DNA of 64,000 nucleotides. Source: Streptomyces sp. NBC_00285 (lineage in GTDB: Bacteria; Actinomycetota; Actinomycetes; Streptomycetales; Streptomycetaceae). A model generated the notes under the pieces. That model did not search any database. It saw only the letters and a program-made list of their open reading frames with translations, and had not been told where the DNA came from. The stretch spans positions 6,014,001 through 6,078,000 of the forward strand of contig NZ_CP108055.1 of the NCBI RefSeq assembly GCF_036174265.1, in the 5' to 3' direction. Of the stretch, positions 8,705 through 17,402 are shown one piece after another; positions within the stretch are counted from its first letter, which is position 1, and each line of letters opens with the position of its first letter. The position numbers and the translations under genes are program-made.

Positions 8705-9799
8705 ATGGGTCCCCATCCTGCGGTCGCGGCGATACGCCTGGCGGTCCGCCGCGTCCTCCACGACCTCCTCAACGAAGCCAGCCGCACCGGCAGTTACGCG
8801 AGCAGCGGCACCGCCGCACGCGGCCGCACAGCCGAACAGCCCGCCGCCCCGGGCGGCATCCCGCACGAGCGCCCGCCGTCGCCGCTCGTGCTCGTGGCCT
8901 GCTCCGGCGGTGCCGACTCCATGGCCCTCGCCTCCGCCCTCGCCTTCGAGGCACCCAAACTCGGCATCCGCGCCGGCGGCATCACCGTCGACCACGGTCT
9001 CCAGCCCGGCTCCGACCTCCGCGCCCAGGAAGTCGTCCTCCGACTGCGCGAACTCGGCCTGGACCCCGTCGAAGCCGCCACCGTGACCGTCGGCCGCGAA
9101 GGTGGCCCCGAAGCCGCCGCACGCGACGCCCGCTACACCGCGCTCGACGCCGCCGCCGAACGCCACGGCGCGCGCGCCGTCCTCCTCGGCCACACCCGCG
9201 ACGACCAGGCCGAAACCGTCCTCCTCGGCCTCGCCCGCGGCTCCGGCATCCGCTCCCTGTCCGGCATGGCCGCCGTGTCCGGCGGCCCCGGAGCCGCCCG
9301 CCGCTACCGCCGCCCCTTCCTCGGACTCGACCGGCAGACCGCCCGCAAGGCCTGCATGGTCCAGTCGCTGCCCGTCTGGGACGACCCGCACAACGCCGAC
9401 CCGGCGTACACCCGCTCCCGACTGCGCCAAGAGGGCCTGCCCGCCCTGGAGAAGGCGCTCGGCAAAGGAGTCGTGGAAGCGCTCGCCCGCACCGCCCAGC
9501 TCTCCCGCGACGACGCCGACGCCCTCGACACCTGGGCCCGCCAGGCCGAGGCCTCCGTACGCGACACCGCCGGCCTCCTGGAGTGCGCCAAGCTCTACGC
9601 CCTGCCGCCCGCCGTGCGCCGCCGTATTCTGCGCCAGGCGGCCATCGAGGCGGGCGCCCCGGCCGGCTCGCTGTTCGCCCGCCACATCGAGGAGATCGAC
9701 CGCTTGATCACCGGCTGGCGCGGCCAGGGAGCCATCAATCTCCCCGGCAAGGTCGTCGCCCAGCGGCAGGGTGGCAGACTGGTGATTCGGCAGGGCTGA
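8705..9799 (+). CDS. tilS: tRNA(Ile)-lysidine synthetase
   Basis: A 364-residue TilS that joins lysine to C34 of tRNA-Ile(CAU), changing both codon reading and charging. The N-terminal PP-loop ATPase motif [10 protein letters not shown] is complete, followed by [19 protein letters not shown], a TilS hallmark. The C-terminal substrate-binding part is short, as is usual in actinobacteria. The ATG at 8705 has GAAGGGA 7-8 bases upstream. hpt follows at 54 bp on the same strand, the widespread tilS-hpt-ftsH order. The 8509-8704 gap holds a run of nine C (8671-8679) and nothing else recognised. Confidence 0.96.
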   Translation: MGPHPAVAAIRLAVRRVLHDLLNEASRTGSYASSGTAARGRTAEQPAAPGGIPHERPPSPLVLVACSGGADSMALASALAFEAPKLGIRAGGITVDHGLQPGSDLRAQEVVLRLRELGLDPVEAATVTVGREGGPEAAARDARYTALDAAAERHGARAVLLGHTRDDQAETVLLGLARGSGIRSLSGMAAVSGGPGAARRYRRPFLGLDRQTARKACMVQSLPVWDDPHNADPAYTRSRLRQEGLPALEKALGKGVVEALARTAQLSRDDADALDTWARQAEASVRDTAGLLECAKLYALPPAVRRRILRQAAIEAGAPAGSLFARHIEEIDRLITGWRGQGAINLPGKVVAQRQGGRLVIRQG

Positions 9800-9853
9800 A
9801 TCCTCGGCTCCCTCCACGGGAGCCTGACAGCCGGCGTGGGACGACCGAAAGTG

Positions 9854-10414
9854 ATGCGGGTGGACGCGAAAGACATGGGTGCCGACCTCAAAGAGGTACT
9901 CATCACCAAAGAAGAGATCGACGCGAAGCTCATCGAGCTCGCCGCGAAGATCGACGCGGAGTACGCGGGCAAGGACCTGCTGATCGTCGGCGTCCTCAAG
10001 GGCGCGGTGATGGTCATGGCGGACCTCGCCCGGGCACTGTCCACCCCCGTCACCATGGACTGGATGGCCGTGTCCTCCTACGGCGCGGGCACCCAGTCCT
10101 CCGGCGTGGTGCGGATCCTCAAGGACCTCGACACCGACATCAAGGGCAAGCACGTCCTGATCGTCGAGGACATCATCGACTCCGGCCTGACGCTGTCCTG
10201 GCTGCTGTCGAACCTGGGCTCCCGCGAGCCCGAGACGCTCAAGGTGTGCACCCTGCTGCGCAAGCCCGACGCCGCCAAGGTCGCCATCGACGTCGAGTGG
10301 GTCGGCTTCGACATCCCCAACGAGTTCGTCGTCGGCTACGGCCTCGACTACGCCGAGAAGTACCGCAACCTCCCGTTCGTCGGGACGCTCGCGCCCCACG
10401 TCTACGGCGGTTGA
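9854..10414 (+). CDS. hpt: Hypoxanthine(-guanine) phosphoribosyltransferase
   Basis: A 186-residue purine salvage enzyme making IMP or GMP from hypoxanthine or guanine plus PRPP. The PRPP-binding loop [14 protein letters not shown] and flexible-loop region [11 protein letters not shown] are intact; [20 protein letters not shown] is the usual C-terminal block. The ATG at 9854 begins MRVDAKDMG, the common start of Streptomyces homologues. An in-frame GTG at 9836 would add six residues; neither has a strong binding site. Lies between tilS and ftsH. Confidence 0.95.
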   Translation: MRVDAKDMGADLKEVLITKEEIDAKLIELAAKIDAEYAGKDLLIVGVLKGAVMVMADLARALSTPVTMDWMAVSSYGAGTQSSGVVRILKDLDTDIKGKHVLIVEDIIDSGLTLSWLLSNLGSREPETLKVCTLLRKPDAAKVAIDVEWVGFDIPNEFVVGYGLDYAEKYRNLPFVGTLAPHVYGG

Positions 10415-10621
10415 ACCGTGGCTGCAGCGTCTGCTGAGCCAACAGAGCCGTCTTAGTACGACGATCGGGAACCCCAGCGGGCCTCGCGCCGTTGGAGCAA
10501 GCAGACGGGCCTGCCAGCCCTCCCATGCGGCTTCGGGTAACAATGCTGGGGTACCGTCAGAAGAACTGTCTTATCAAACTCACTATGGCAGGAGGGACGG
10601 GGCGGGTTCCGCTCCGTATGG

Positions 10622-12655
10622 ATGGACGTGAAGCGATACTTCCGTGGGCCGGTCATGTGGATCGTGCTGGCCGTCCTTGCCGTGGTCGTGTTGATGCAGG
10701 TCGTCGGCTCGTCCGGCGGCTACAAGACGGTGGACACCGGCCAGGTCGTCCAGGCGATCAATGACAACAAGGTCGAACAAGCCAAGCTGACCACCGGCGA
10801 CGAGCAGACCATCAAGGTCGAGCTCAAGGACGGCGAAAAGGTCGACGGCAGCTCGAAGATCCAGGCGAGCTACATCGGCGACCAAGGCGTGACCATCGCC
10901 GGCATTCTCCAGAACAAGTTCCAGGACAAGCAGATCCCCGACGGGTACACCGTCTCGCCGACGAAGCAGAACGCCTTCGTCGGGATCCTGCTCTCCCTGC
11001 TCCCCTTCGTCCTCATCGTGGTCGTCTTCCTGTTCCTGATGAACCAGATGCAGGGCGGCGGCTCCCGGGTCATGCAGTTCGGGAAGTCCAAGGCCAAGCT
11101 CATCACCAAGGACACCCCGAAGACGACGTTCTCGGACGTCGCGGGTGCGGACGAGGCAGTCGAAGAGCTCCAGGAGATCAAGGAGTTCCTCCAGGAGCCG
11201 GCCAAGTTCCAGGCCGTCGGCGCCAAGATCCCCAAGGGCGTGCTCCTCTACGGGCCTCCCGGTACGGGCAAGACGCTCCTCGCACGTGCTGTCGCGGGCG
11301 AGGCGGGCGTTCCGTTCTACTCGATCTCGGGTTCCGACTTCGTCGAGATGTTCGTCGGTGTCGGTGCCTCCCGAGTGCGTGACCTCTTCGAGCAGGCCAA
11401 GGCGAACGCCCCGGCGATCGTCTTCGTCGACGAGATCGACGCGGTCGGACGCCATCGCGGCGCCGGCCTCGGCGGCGGTCACGACGAGCGCGAGCAGACG
11501 CTCAACCAGCTGCTCGTCGAGATGGACGGGTTCGACGTCAAGGGCGGCGTGATCCTCATCGCCGCGACGAACCGGCCCGACATCCTCGACCCGGCACTCC
11601 TGCGCCCCGGCCGCTTCGACCGCCAGATCGCGGTCGACCGCCCGGACATGCTGGGCCGTCTGGAGATCCTCAAGGTCCACCAGAAGGGCAAGCCCGTCGC
11701 TCCGGACGTCGACCTCTCGGCCGTCGCCCGCCGCACCCCGGGCTTCACCGGCGCGGACCTGTCGAACGTGCTGAACGAAGCGGCGCTCCTCACGGCGCGC
11801 AGCAACCAGAAGCTCATCGACAACCACATGCTGGACGAGGCCATCGACCGCGTCGTGGCGGGCCCGCAGAAGCGGACCCGGATCATGTCGGACAAGGAAA
11901 AGAAGATCACCGCGTACCACGAGGGCGGACACGCCCTGGTCGCCGCGGCCTCCCCGAACTCCGACCCGGTCCACAAGATCACGATCCTCTCCAGAGGCCG
12001 TGCCCTTGGCTACACGATGGTCCTGCCCGAAGAGGACAAGTACTCGACCACGCGCAACGAGATGCTCGACCAGCTCGCCTACATGCTGGGCGGCCGCGCT
12101 GCCGAGGAACTGGTCTTCCACGACCCGACCACCGGCGCCGCGAACGACATCGAGAAGGCCACGGCAACGGCCCGCGCGATGGTCACCCAGTACGGCATGA
12201 CCGAGCGTCTCGGCGCCATCAAGTTCGGTGGCGACAACACCGAGCCGTTCCTGGGCCGCGAGATGTCGCACCCGCGTGACTACTCGGAAGAGGTCGCCGC
12301 GCTGGTCGACGAAGAGGTCAAGAAGCTGATCGAGACCGCGCACAACGAGGCCTGGGAGATCCTGGTCGAGAACCGCGACGTCCTCGACCAGATGGTCCTC
12401 CAGCTGCTGGAGAAGGAGACGCTGAACAAGGAGCAGATCGCCGAGGTCTTCGCTCCCATCGTGAAGCGTCCCCCGCGGCCGGCCTGGACCGGCTCCTCCC
12501 GCCGCACGCCCTCGACCCGTCCGCCGGTGCTCTCCCCCAAGGAGCTCGCACTGACGAACGGCGCCAACGGCGCGACCCCGGCGATCACCACCGCCAAGGC
12601 CACCGCGTCCGAGCCGGTCACCGAAGCGGTCCCCGAGGACCGTCCTGAGAGCTGA
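10622..12655 (+). CDS. ftsH: ATP-dependent membrane zinc metalloprotease FtsH
   Basis: A 677-residue AAA+ protease that degrades membrane and some soluble proteins. Two membrane segments (about residues 10-29 and 120-142) flank an extracytoplasmic domain. The AAA module has Walker A GPPGTGKT, Walker [10 protein letters not shown] and a second region of homology near [14 protein letters not shown]. The zinc site is HEGGH in [11 protein letters not shown]. The C-terminal ~60 residues are Pro/Thr/Ala-rich as in other Streptomyces FtsH. The usual MDVKRYFRG start at 10622 has no close binding site; AGGAGGGA lies ~28 bases upstream. A strong terminator follows. Confidence 0.97.
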   Translation: MDVKRYFRGPVMWIVLAVLAVVVLMQVVGSSGGYKTVDTGQVVQAINDNKVEQAKLTTGDEQTIKVELKDGEKVDGSSKIQASYIGDQGVTIAGILQNKFQDKQIPDGYTVSPTKQNAFVGILLSLLPFVLIVVVFLFLMNQMQGGGSRVMQFGKSKAKLITKDTPKTTFSDVAGADEAVEELQEIKEFLQEPAKFQAVGAKIPKGVLLYGPPGTGKTLLARAVAGEAGVPFYSISGSDFVEMFVGVGASRVRDLFEQAKANAPAIVFVDEIDAVGRHRGAGLGGGHDEREQTLNQLLVEMDGFDVKGGVILIAATNRPDILDPALLRPGRFDRQIAVDRPDMLGRLEILKVHQKGKPVAPDVDLSAVARRTPGFTGADLSNVLNEAALLTARSNQKLIDNHMLDEAIDRVVAGPQKRTRIMSDKEKKITAYHEGGHALVAAASPNSDPVHKITILSRGRALGYTMVLPEEDKYSTTRNEMLDQLAYMLGGRAAEELVFHDPTTGAANDIEKATATARAMVTQYGMTERLGAIKFGGDNTEPFLGREMSHPRDYSEEVAALVDEEVKKLIETAHNEAWEILVENRDVLDQMVLQLLEKETLNKEQIAEVFAPIVKRPPRPAWTGSSRRTPSTRPPVLSPKELALTNGANGATPAITTAKATASEPVTEAVPEDRPES

Positions 12656-12702
12656 CGCTCACCCGTCCCGCCCCGGTGACCCCACCGAGCCCGGAATGGT
12701 TG

Positions 12703-12743
12703 CCGCGCCCCCCAGGTTTTAGCCTGGGGGGCGCGGTGTTTTT
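12703..12743 (+). terminator. Rho-independent terminator after ftsH
   Basis: A perfect 14-bp GC stem, CCGCGCCCCCCAGG (12703-12716) with loop TTTTAG and CCTGGGGGGCGCGG (12723-12736), followed by TGTTTTT. It lies 47 bp after the ftsH stop and 35 bp before folE, so folE must have its own promoter or depend on read-through. Confidence 0.95.
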
Positions 12744-12777
12744 CGGCCGTGAGGGACTTCTAGGAACGAGGCACCAG

Positions 12778-13383
12778 ATGACCGACCCCGTGACGCTTGA
12801 CGGCGAGGGCTCCATCGGCGAGTTCGACGAGAAGCGCGCCGAGAGCGCCGTGCGCGAGCTGCTGATCGCGGTCGGGGAGGACCCGGACCGCGAGGGGCTG
12901 AGGGACACACCGGCCCGGGTGGCGCGGGCGTATCGGGAGATTCTGGCCGGGCTCTGGCAACAGCCCGAGGATGTGCTGACCACCACGTTCGATCTGGGGC
13001 ACGACGAGATGGTGCTGGTGAAGGACATCGAGATCGTCAGCTTCTGTGAGCACCATCTGCTGCCGTTTCACGGTGTAGCTCACGTCGGGTACATTCCGGC
13101 TGAAACCGGAAAGATCACGGGCCTGTCGAAGCTGGCGCGTCTCGTCGACGTGTTCGCCCGTCGGCCGCAGGTGCAGGAACGACTCACCACGCAGATCGCG
13201 GACTCCCTCATGCGGATCCTTGAGGCGCGTGGCGCGATCGTCGTCATCGAGGCCGAGCACATGTGCATGTCCGTACGGGGCATCCGCAAGCCCGGCGCCA
13301 AGACCACGACGTCGGCGGTACGGGGCCAGCTTCGGGACGCCACGACCCGGGCTGAGGCGATGAGCCTGATACTGGCGCGCTGA
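12778..13383 (+). CDS. folE: GTP cyclohydrolase I
   Basis: A 201-residue enzyme turning GTP into 7,8-dihydroneopterin triphosphate, the first step of folate synthesis and also of 7-deazaguanine (queuosine/preQ0) synthesis. Zinc and catalytic residues are visible in [12 protein letters not shown] and [24 protein letters not shown] is the family signature. The ATG at 12778 has AGGAACGAGG upstream. It faces the folB-folK-DUF3180 operon. Its product is a precursor both for the adjacent folate genes and, potentially, for the phage DpdA-like enzyme, although that second link is inference. Confidence 0.97.
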   Translation: MTDPVTLDGEGSIGEFDEKRAESAVRELLIAVGEDPDREGLRDTPARVARAYREILAGLWQQPEDVLTTTFDLGHDEMVLVKDIEIVSFCEHHLLPFHGVAHVGYIPAETGKITGLSKLARLVDVFARRPQVQERLTTQIADSLMRILEARGAIVVIEAEHMCMSVRGIRKPGAKTTTSAVRGQLRDATTRAEAMSLILAR

Positions 13384-13426
13384 CCCGACTGCCGAGAGCC
13401 ACCTGGCCCGTCGGCACGGGTGGGCG

Positions 13427-13912
13427 TCAGGCCGTTGACGTGGCTCCGGTGTTCCGGTCGTCGTCCTCCGGGAGTTTGCACACGCGCTCCAGGAAGATGG
13501 CCGCCGCTATCACCGCGATCCCGGCGACGACCGAGAAGCCGGCGTAGACGGCCTGGTCGCGGCGGGCGGGGATGTCGAGGGATTCCAGCAGGAAGACGCC
13601 GGTGCCGCCGTACATGCCGGAGACGAGGGCGGCGACCAGGGCGCTGGCCTGCCCGAAGACGACCGCGCGGGCCGCCATCAGGGGGTCGACGCCCTTCGCC
13701 CCGGGGTCGCGTTCGCGCTGCGCCTTGAGGCGGGCGCGGATGGACAACGCCGTGGCCGTGAGGACCACGGCGATCAGGGCGAGGACGACGGGGGCGGCCA
13801 GCGGGACGCTGGGCACCGTCCCGATCGAGTTCCACAGGCGGGCGCCCGCCCAGGACAGGGCTCCGGCCACGGCGAACACGCCTGCCAGCAGCCTGATGCG
13901 CAGCTCTCTCAC
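13427..13912 (-). CDS. DUF3180 membrane protein of the folate cluster
   Basis: A 161-residue protein with four predicted membrane segments (about 7-25, 36-56, 82-103, 118-140) matching DUF3180, a family found almost only beside folK in actinobacteria. No reaction is known; a link to folate synthesis is by location. The GTG at 13912 is preceded by GGGTCACC-type sequence and a GGAG in AGGGTCACC context is weak. It is the last gene of the leftward folB-folK operon, 57 bp after folK. Confidence 0.85.
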   Translation of the reverse strand: MRELRIRLLAGVFAVAGALSWAGARLWNSIGTVPSVPLAAPVVLALIAVVLTATALSIRARLKAQRERDPGAKGVDPLMAARAVVFGQASALVAALVSGMYGGTGVFLLESLDIPARRDQAVYAGFSVVAGIAVIAAAIFLERVCKLPEDDDRNTGATSTA

Positions 13913-13969
13913 GGTGACCCTTCAGCTCCCCCGTCGGCCCACGGACTGTGGCCGTCTTGACCTTAACGG

Positions 13970-14581
13970 CTATTCGGGCAGCCGAAGTTCCAGGTCCTTG
14001 CGTGGTTCGACGCCGTCCTGTGTGACGGTGTGGAGGAGTTCGGTGACCGGGCCGCGGCCGGGCAGCTGGGCTTCGGGCTCCAGGTCGCGCCAGGGCGCGA
14101 GGACGAAGGCGCGCTCGTGGGCGCGGGGGTGGGGCAGGGTGAGGACCGGGTCGTCGGAGACCACGTCGGCGTAGGTGACGATGTCGACGTCGAGGGTGCG
14201 CGGGCCCCAGCGCTCGTCCCGGACCCGGTTGAAGGCCTCTTCGACGGCGTGGGCCCGCTCCAGCAGGGAGGCGGGGGGAAGTGTGGTCTTCAGGACGACG
14301 ACCGCGTTGAAGTACGAGGGCTGACTGTCGGCCGCCACGCCCCACGGCTCCGTCTCGTAGACGGGGGAGACCGCTTTGATGCGGACGCCGGGGGTGTCCT
14401 CCAGGGCGTCGATGGCGCCCTGGAGGGTCTCCAGGCGGTTGCCGAGGTTGGAGCCCAGGGAGATCACGGCTCGCTGCGGGTTGTGGAGGGTGGTGTCGGC
14501 GGCGTCCACCTGCTGCACGACGGAGGCGGGTACCGGCTGTACGGTCGGGTCGCTGTGACCCGCGGTGAAGGACGCGGTCAT
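13970..14581 (-). CDS. folK: 2-amino-4-hydroxy-6-hydroxymethyldihydropteridine pyrophosphokinase
   Basis: A 203-residue HPPK that transfers pyrophosphate from ATP to 6-hydroxymethyl-dihydropterin. Signature RAVISLGSNLGNRLETLQGA near residue 40, YETEPWGV, and WGPRTLDVDIVTY (the catalytic Asp pair) are complete. About 38 extra N-terminal residues precede the HPPK fold, as in other streptomycetes. The ATG at 14581 overlaps the folB stop (ATGA), so the two are translationally coupled. Confidence 0.96.
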   Translation of the reverse strand: MTASFTAGHSDPTVQPVPASVVQQVDAADTTLHNPQRAVISLGSNLGNRLETLQGAIDALEDTPGVRIKAVSPVYETEPWGVAADSQPSYFNAVVVLKTTLPPASLLERAHAVEEAFNRVRDERWGPRTLDVDIVTYADVVSDDPVLTLPHPRAHERAFVLAPWRDLEPEAQLPGRGPVTELLHTVTQDGVEPRKDLELRLPE

Positions 14582-14937
14582 ACTCGGCTCCGGGTGATGG
14601 TGACGGTCACGTCGTCGAACGGCACGGTGATCGGTGCGTCCGGTTTGTGGACCCGGACCTCGACTTCCTCTACCCCGTGGTGTTTCAGACAGGCTTGGGC
14701 GATGCGCTCGGCGAGCGTCTCGATGAGGTTGACCGGTTCGCCCTCGACGACGGCCACGACCTCTTCGGCGACGATGCCGTAGTGCACGGTCTTCGTCAGG
14801 TCGTCGGTGGCGGCGGCGGGCCGGGTGTCCAGCCCCAGGACGATGTCCACGATGAAGGTCTGGCCCTCCTCGCGCTCCTTGGGGAACACGCCGTGGTGCC
14901 CGCGGGCCTTGAGGCCGCGCAGCGCGACACGATCCAC
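14578..14937 (-). CDS. folB: Dihydroneopterin aldolase
   Basis: A 119-residue aldolase that cleaves dihydroneopterin to 6-hydroxymethyl-dihydropterin and glycolaldehyde. GHHGVFPKEREEGQTFIVDI is the family start block, VHYGIVAEEV and NLIETLAERIA carry the pterin-binding Glu, and VHKPDAPI the Lys. The GTG at 14937 follows GGAG by 9 bases; a GTG nine bases upstream would overlap that site. In other streptomycetes this gene follows folP and an NTF2-like gene; here that upstream part is broken by the prophage. Confidence 0.95.
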   Translation of the reverse strand: MDRVALRGLKARGHHGVFPKEREEGQTFIVDIVLGLDTRPAAATDDLTKTVHYGIVAEEVVAVVEGEPVNLIETLAERIAQACLKHHGVEEVEVRVHKPDAPITVPFDDVTVTITRSRV

Positions 14938-15168
14938 GCGAATCACTCCTGCAATCGTCGGTGACGGCCGGTTCGTGCCGTGTGCGGGCGGCACACCGGC
15001 CTCGATCGAATCTACCTGCGAGCACTGACAGAACCGGGCCACGGGGCGCGGGGCCGTGCCGGGGCCAGGAGGTTTCACCAAGTGTTTCCCCTGGGGAACC
15101 CGGCGGCTCACGGGTTGGTAGCGGCCCATACCCGGGGTTCGTGATTCCAACCACTTCTTGGTCCCGAC

Positions 15169-15190
15169 GGGGTCCTGGCGGGGTCCTGGC
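15169..15190. repeat. Tandem 11-bp direct repeat
   Basis: GGGGTCCTGGC occurs twice without a gap (15169-15179, 15180-15190), 5 bp past the stop of the truncated NTF2-like gene. Cause and function are unknown. The rest of the 14938-15194 spacer shows no convincing terminator, so transcription from the phage side could continue into folB. Confidence 0.6.
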
Positions 15191-15194
15191 GGCT

Positions 15195-15476
15195 TCAGGA
15201 AGGGGCTTCCTCGTCCTCCTCGTCCTCGTCGTTCTCGGCCAGTACGGGGGAGGCGTGGTGGGCCCACATCTTCCAGCCCTCGGGGGTGCGGCGGAACACG
15301 TTCGTGGCGACGACCAGCTGGCCTACGAGAGGGCCCAGTTCCTCGTCGCCCTCGGGTGCGGGGCCGCCGCTGAGGATGTTCTCCGTGCAGGTCACCAGGG
15401 CGGTGTCGCCGGTGACGGAGACATGGACGTCGGTGAGGAAGAACTGGATGTAGTCGGTGTTGACGAAGAATACCAA
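15195..15476 (-). pseudogene. NTF2/SnoaL-like protein, 3' half only, split by prophage
   Basis: The remaining codons give NTDYIQFFLTDVHVSVTGD, LVTCTENILSGG, QLVVATNVFRRTPEGWKMW and an acidic C-terminus, the second half of the nuclear-transport-factor-2-like protein that sits between folP and folB in Streptomyces. The host-like reading frame begins at AACACCGACTAC (15461 leftward); before it the codons (VRFLVFF) look unrelated and a stop occurs at 15495-15497. The only start is a TTG at 15476 without a binding site. About 80 N-terminal residues are missing and should lie at the other end of the prophage. Confidence 0.85.
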
Positions 15477-15805
15477 AAAGCGTACGTCGTCGGATCACCC
15501 GCCTGACCTGCGGCTTCTTCCCTGGCGGCCCGCCTGGCGGCCAGCTCATCGCCCGGAACTGGCGCCCTCGGCGGCTCATCGTCCGGTCCCTCGCCCCCGT
15601 CCTCCGGCCCCCGGAGCAGCTCCCGCAGGGCCTCCGCGTCCTCGTCCGTGCGGCCCTCGACGAGCCCCAGAACGTACTCCATGAGACGAGGTGTCAGACG
15701 TACCTCCGCCCCCGTGGAGGTCACGTTCGCTATCGAGGCGTTGTAGTCCCGCAGGATTTCTTCCTGCCGCCGCAGAAATGCCTCATCCGCGCTCTCCCGC
15801 CGCAT
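15392..15805 (-). CDS. Phage protein whose gene crosses attL (chimeric C-terminus)
   Basis: A 137-residue protein starting at the ATG at 15805 (AGGGGAGGGCCC before it). Residues 1-~70 look helical and charged (SADEAFLRRQEEILRDYNAS, TPRLMEYVLGLVEGR); residues 70-105 are acidic and Pro/Ala-rich. The codons after ~residue 114 are host DNA read in a different frame from the NTF2-like gene, giving a Ser/Thr-rich tail. The free phage must therefore encode another C-terminus. I do not recognise the family; position next to att and a tandem operator fits a regulator, excision factor or repressor, but no clear helix-turn-helix is seen. Confidence 0.6.
   Translation of the reverse strand: MRRESADEAFLRRQEEILRDYNASIANVTSTGAEVRLTPRLMEYVLGLVEGRTDEDAEALRELLRGPEDGGEGPDDEPPRAPVPGDELAARRAAREEAAGQAGDPTTYAFWYSSSTPTTSSSSSPTSMSPSPATPPW
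15440..15480. other. Probable attL, host-phage junction
   Basis: Leftward of about 15461 the sequence codes for the host NTF2-like protein; rightward it is phage. The switch falls at + strand GGATGTAGTCGGTGTT / GACGAAGAATACC. The exact core cannot be fixed without the right junction, which lies outside the window. No tRNA is involved, so integration is into a protein gene, as serine integrases (and some tyrosine integrases) do. The integrase itself is not in the window. Confidence 0.7.
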
Positions 15806-15830
15806 GGGCCCTCCCCTGGCCGACGCTAGT

Positions 15831-15852
15831 TGCGTACGCAGTTGCGTACGCA
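15831..15852. promoter_or_regulatory. Two tandem TGCGTACGCA palindromes
   Basis: A perfect 10-bp palindrome TGCGTACGCA occurs at 15831-15840 and again at 15843-15852, each inside the 12-bp unit GTTGCGTACGCA. They sit 26-47 bp upstream of the gene at 15805, just downstream of a TATGAT-like -10 element on the minus strand (about 15863-15868). Spacing of about one helical turn suggests cooperative binding of a dimeric regulator. Role as an operator is inferred. Confidence 0.65.
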
Positions 15853-15983
15853 GTTGGATCATAGCGTTCCACCACCCCGAGTGGTCTTCTGGGGCGTACC
15901 AAGTTCGTGCAACTCCTGCGCCCGTTCACGATGTTGGCGTGCGAGGGCTCGGGCATGCTCAGCCCCACCTGCTGAACCACACC

Positions 15984-16008
15984 CCCACTGTCAGTGGGAA
16001 GTCATAAT
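15984..16008 (+). promoter_or_regulatory. 7-1-7 inverted repeat and CATAAT -10 element
   Basis: CCCACTG (15984-15990), T, CAGTGGG (15992-15998) forms a perfect dyad immediately before CATAAT (16003-16008), 22 bp from the first rightward phage gene. No good -35 is seen at the standard distance, so this may be an activator- or repressor-controlled promoter. The 15853-15983 part of the divergent region also holds CCACCCCGAGTGG, an imperfect dyad. Confidence 0.45.
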
Positions 16009-16029
16009 CTGCGACAACGAGGAGGTCAC

Positions 16030-16344
16030 ATGAGCCACCGGTCCCGTCAGATCATCATCGGAATTGTTGTCGGCGTAGCTGCCGCGACCGGCGCCATATT
16101 CGCAACGCAGGGCAGTGATGCGGGTGACGGCCTCGACGAGCGCAGCTACAAGCTCGGCTACAACGAGGCATTCGGTGGCGCGTACATGCCGACGGACACT
16201 CGCAGCCGCGACGAGATAAGAACGAGCTGTGACGACCTCTTCCGCACGTGGGTCGAGGCTTCCGGTAAGCAGGACGTCGTGCGCGGCGACTGGACAGAAG
16301 GCTGCGCCGACGTGGCGCAGAACAAGGACTCTCGTTTCGGTTGA
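16030..16344 (+). CDS. Small membrane-anchored or secreted phage protein
   Basis: A 104-residue protein with a signal-anchor (RQIIIGIVVGVAAATGAIFA, residues 6-25) and an exported acidic domain containing three segments typical of small structured domains: YKLGYNEAFGGA, SCDDLFRTWVEAS and WTEGCADVAQ. Two Cys in the exported part could form a disulphide. The ATG at 16030 has GAGGAGGT at ideal spacing. It is the first gene of the rightward group and the one nearest the promoter. A surface role in the lysogen (for example exclusion of other phages) is only a guess; no family is recognised. Confidence 0.75.
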   Translation: MSHRSRQIIIGIVVGVAAATGAIFATQGSDAGDGLDERSYKLGYNEAFGGAYMPTDTRSRDEIRTSCDDLFRTWVEASGKQDVVRGDWTEGCADVAQNKDSRFG

Positions 16345-16360
16345 GGGGTGAAAGGACGAC

Positions 16361-16648
16361 ATGAGCTACGTCGTGGCGAAGCTGGAGAAGAAGTCCGGCG
16401 GGGATGAGTTGGTGGTCTCGGAGGAGATCAAGGTGGCCGCGAAAATCGAGGACGCGGTGAACCGGATCGGTGCCTGGAACGGTGACCTTTTCGCCGTGTG
16501 GGATGTCGAGACGCGGCCGAACCCGTCGGAGGCCGGCGCAATTGTGCAGGGCCAGGTGCCGGACTCCCTGTGGGTCATCTCGGGCGAGATGCCGTTCCAA
16601 ATTGAGGACCGGTACCTGGAGACGGTGAGGCAGGACGGCCGTGGCTGA
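16361..16648 (+). CDS. Hypothetical phage protein
   Basis: A 95-residue soluble protein (SYVVAKLEKKSGGDELVVSE, VNRIGAWNGDLFAVWDVETR) with alternating strands and no Cys. Its start at 16361 follows GAAAGGA by 6 bases, and it lies 16 bp after the membrane peptide gene, so the two are co-transcribed. No recognised family. Confidence 0.7.
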   Translation: MSYVVAKLEKKSGGDELVVSEEIKVAAKIEDAVNRIGAWNGDLFAVWDVETRPNPSEAGAIVQGQVPDSLWVISGEMPFQIEDRYLETVRQDGRG

Positions 16649-16663
16649 GGAGAAGATTCGGGC

Positions 16664-17335
16664 ATGACGGAAGCTGGGGTAACCGTGGCTGAAACGCAAG
16701 GGCGTCGGCTCTCAAAAGCGAAGTTGCGCGGTCTGCGGGCGGCTGCGGCAGACCGGCTCGGCCGTTTCCCGTCCGGTACGTCGGTGGCCACGACCAATTC
16801 GCTTCGGGACGCGGGTCTGGCTATTGGGCGCGATGCTTGCGGTCACCGAGTCGGGCCGGGGCATCGGCACACGCCCATCAGTTCGTTCATCACGCCTGCC
16901 GGCCGCGAGGCTATCGGTGCAGAGCAACCGGAGGCGCTGACTGCGGCGGGCACCGACTTGGAGCGCCAGTGCGTGCGCGTCCTGGCGGAGGCGGGTTACT
17001 CGGGTGACTTCACCGTGGTCGAGGTGGAGAGCGAAGGCATTCGAATCGAGGTGGATGACCCGGAGGTAGAGGACTCGGGAACTCGGGTTCTGGTGATGGC
17101 CTCTGAGCTATATGCGAACGGCTGGCGTCCCCTGGAAGAGGGGGATCGGGCCGGTCTCTTTCCCATCCCACTGGTGAGAGCTGGGGTACCTGGTGCGTCG
17201 GCCGGCATGTGCCGTCAGTGTCACCACGGGTTGATGTACGACGAGTCCGGCCAGTGCGTAGTGGACGAGTACAGCACCTACCTGTGTCTGTCGGTTGTGG
17301 ACCCTGAGTCGCCGACCCACGTCCCCTGGGAGTAG
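16664..17335 (+). CDS. Hypothetical phage protein with C-terminal Cys-rich segment
   Basis: A 223-residue protein. An Arg/Ala-rich N-terminus (LSKAKLRGLRAAAADRLGRF) is followed by DLERQCVRVLAEAGYSGDFT, and the C-terminal 50 residues contain MCRQCHHGLMYDESGQC and a later Cys, which could bind zinc. Function is not recognised. The ATG at 16664 has no strong binding site; a GTG at 16685 is an alternative. A terminator follows 17 bp after the stop, closing the three-gene unit. Confidence 0.65.
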   Translation: MTEAGVTVAETQGRRLSKAKLRGLRAAAADRLGRFPSGTSVATTNSLRDAGLAIGRDACGHRVGPGHRHTPISSFITPAGREAIGAEQPEALTAAGTDLERQCVRVLAEAGYSGDFTVVEVESEGIRIEVDDPEVEDSGTRVLVMASELYANGWRPLEEGDRAGLFPIPLVRAGVPGASAGMCRQCHHGLMYDESGQCVVDEYSTYLCLSVVDPESPTHVPWE

Positions 17336-17352
17336 ACCCCCTGCGTTCCATC

Positions 17353-17383
17353 AGGCCCCCGTTCTTCGGAGCGGGGGCCTTTT
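17353..17383 (+). terminator. Terminator after the first rightward unit
   Basis: AGGCCCCCG (17353-17361), 10-base loop TTCTTCGGAG, CGGGGGCCT (17372-17380), then TTT. A classical intrinsic terminator between the 16664 gene and the DUF6884-like gene. Confidence 0.85.
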
Positions 17384-17402
17384 GCATGCCCAAAGGAGCC
17401 TC

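Noticed and set aside
10583..12343. A 586-codon minus-strand frame
   Set aside because: Antisense of ftsH, whose motifs are all intact.
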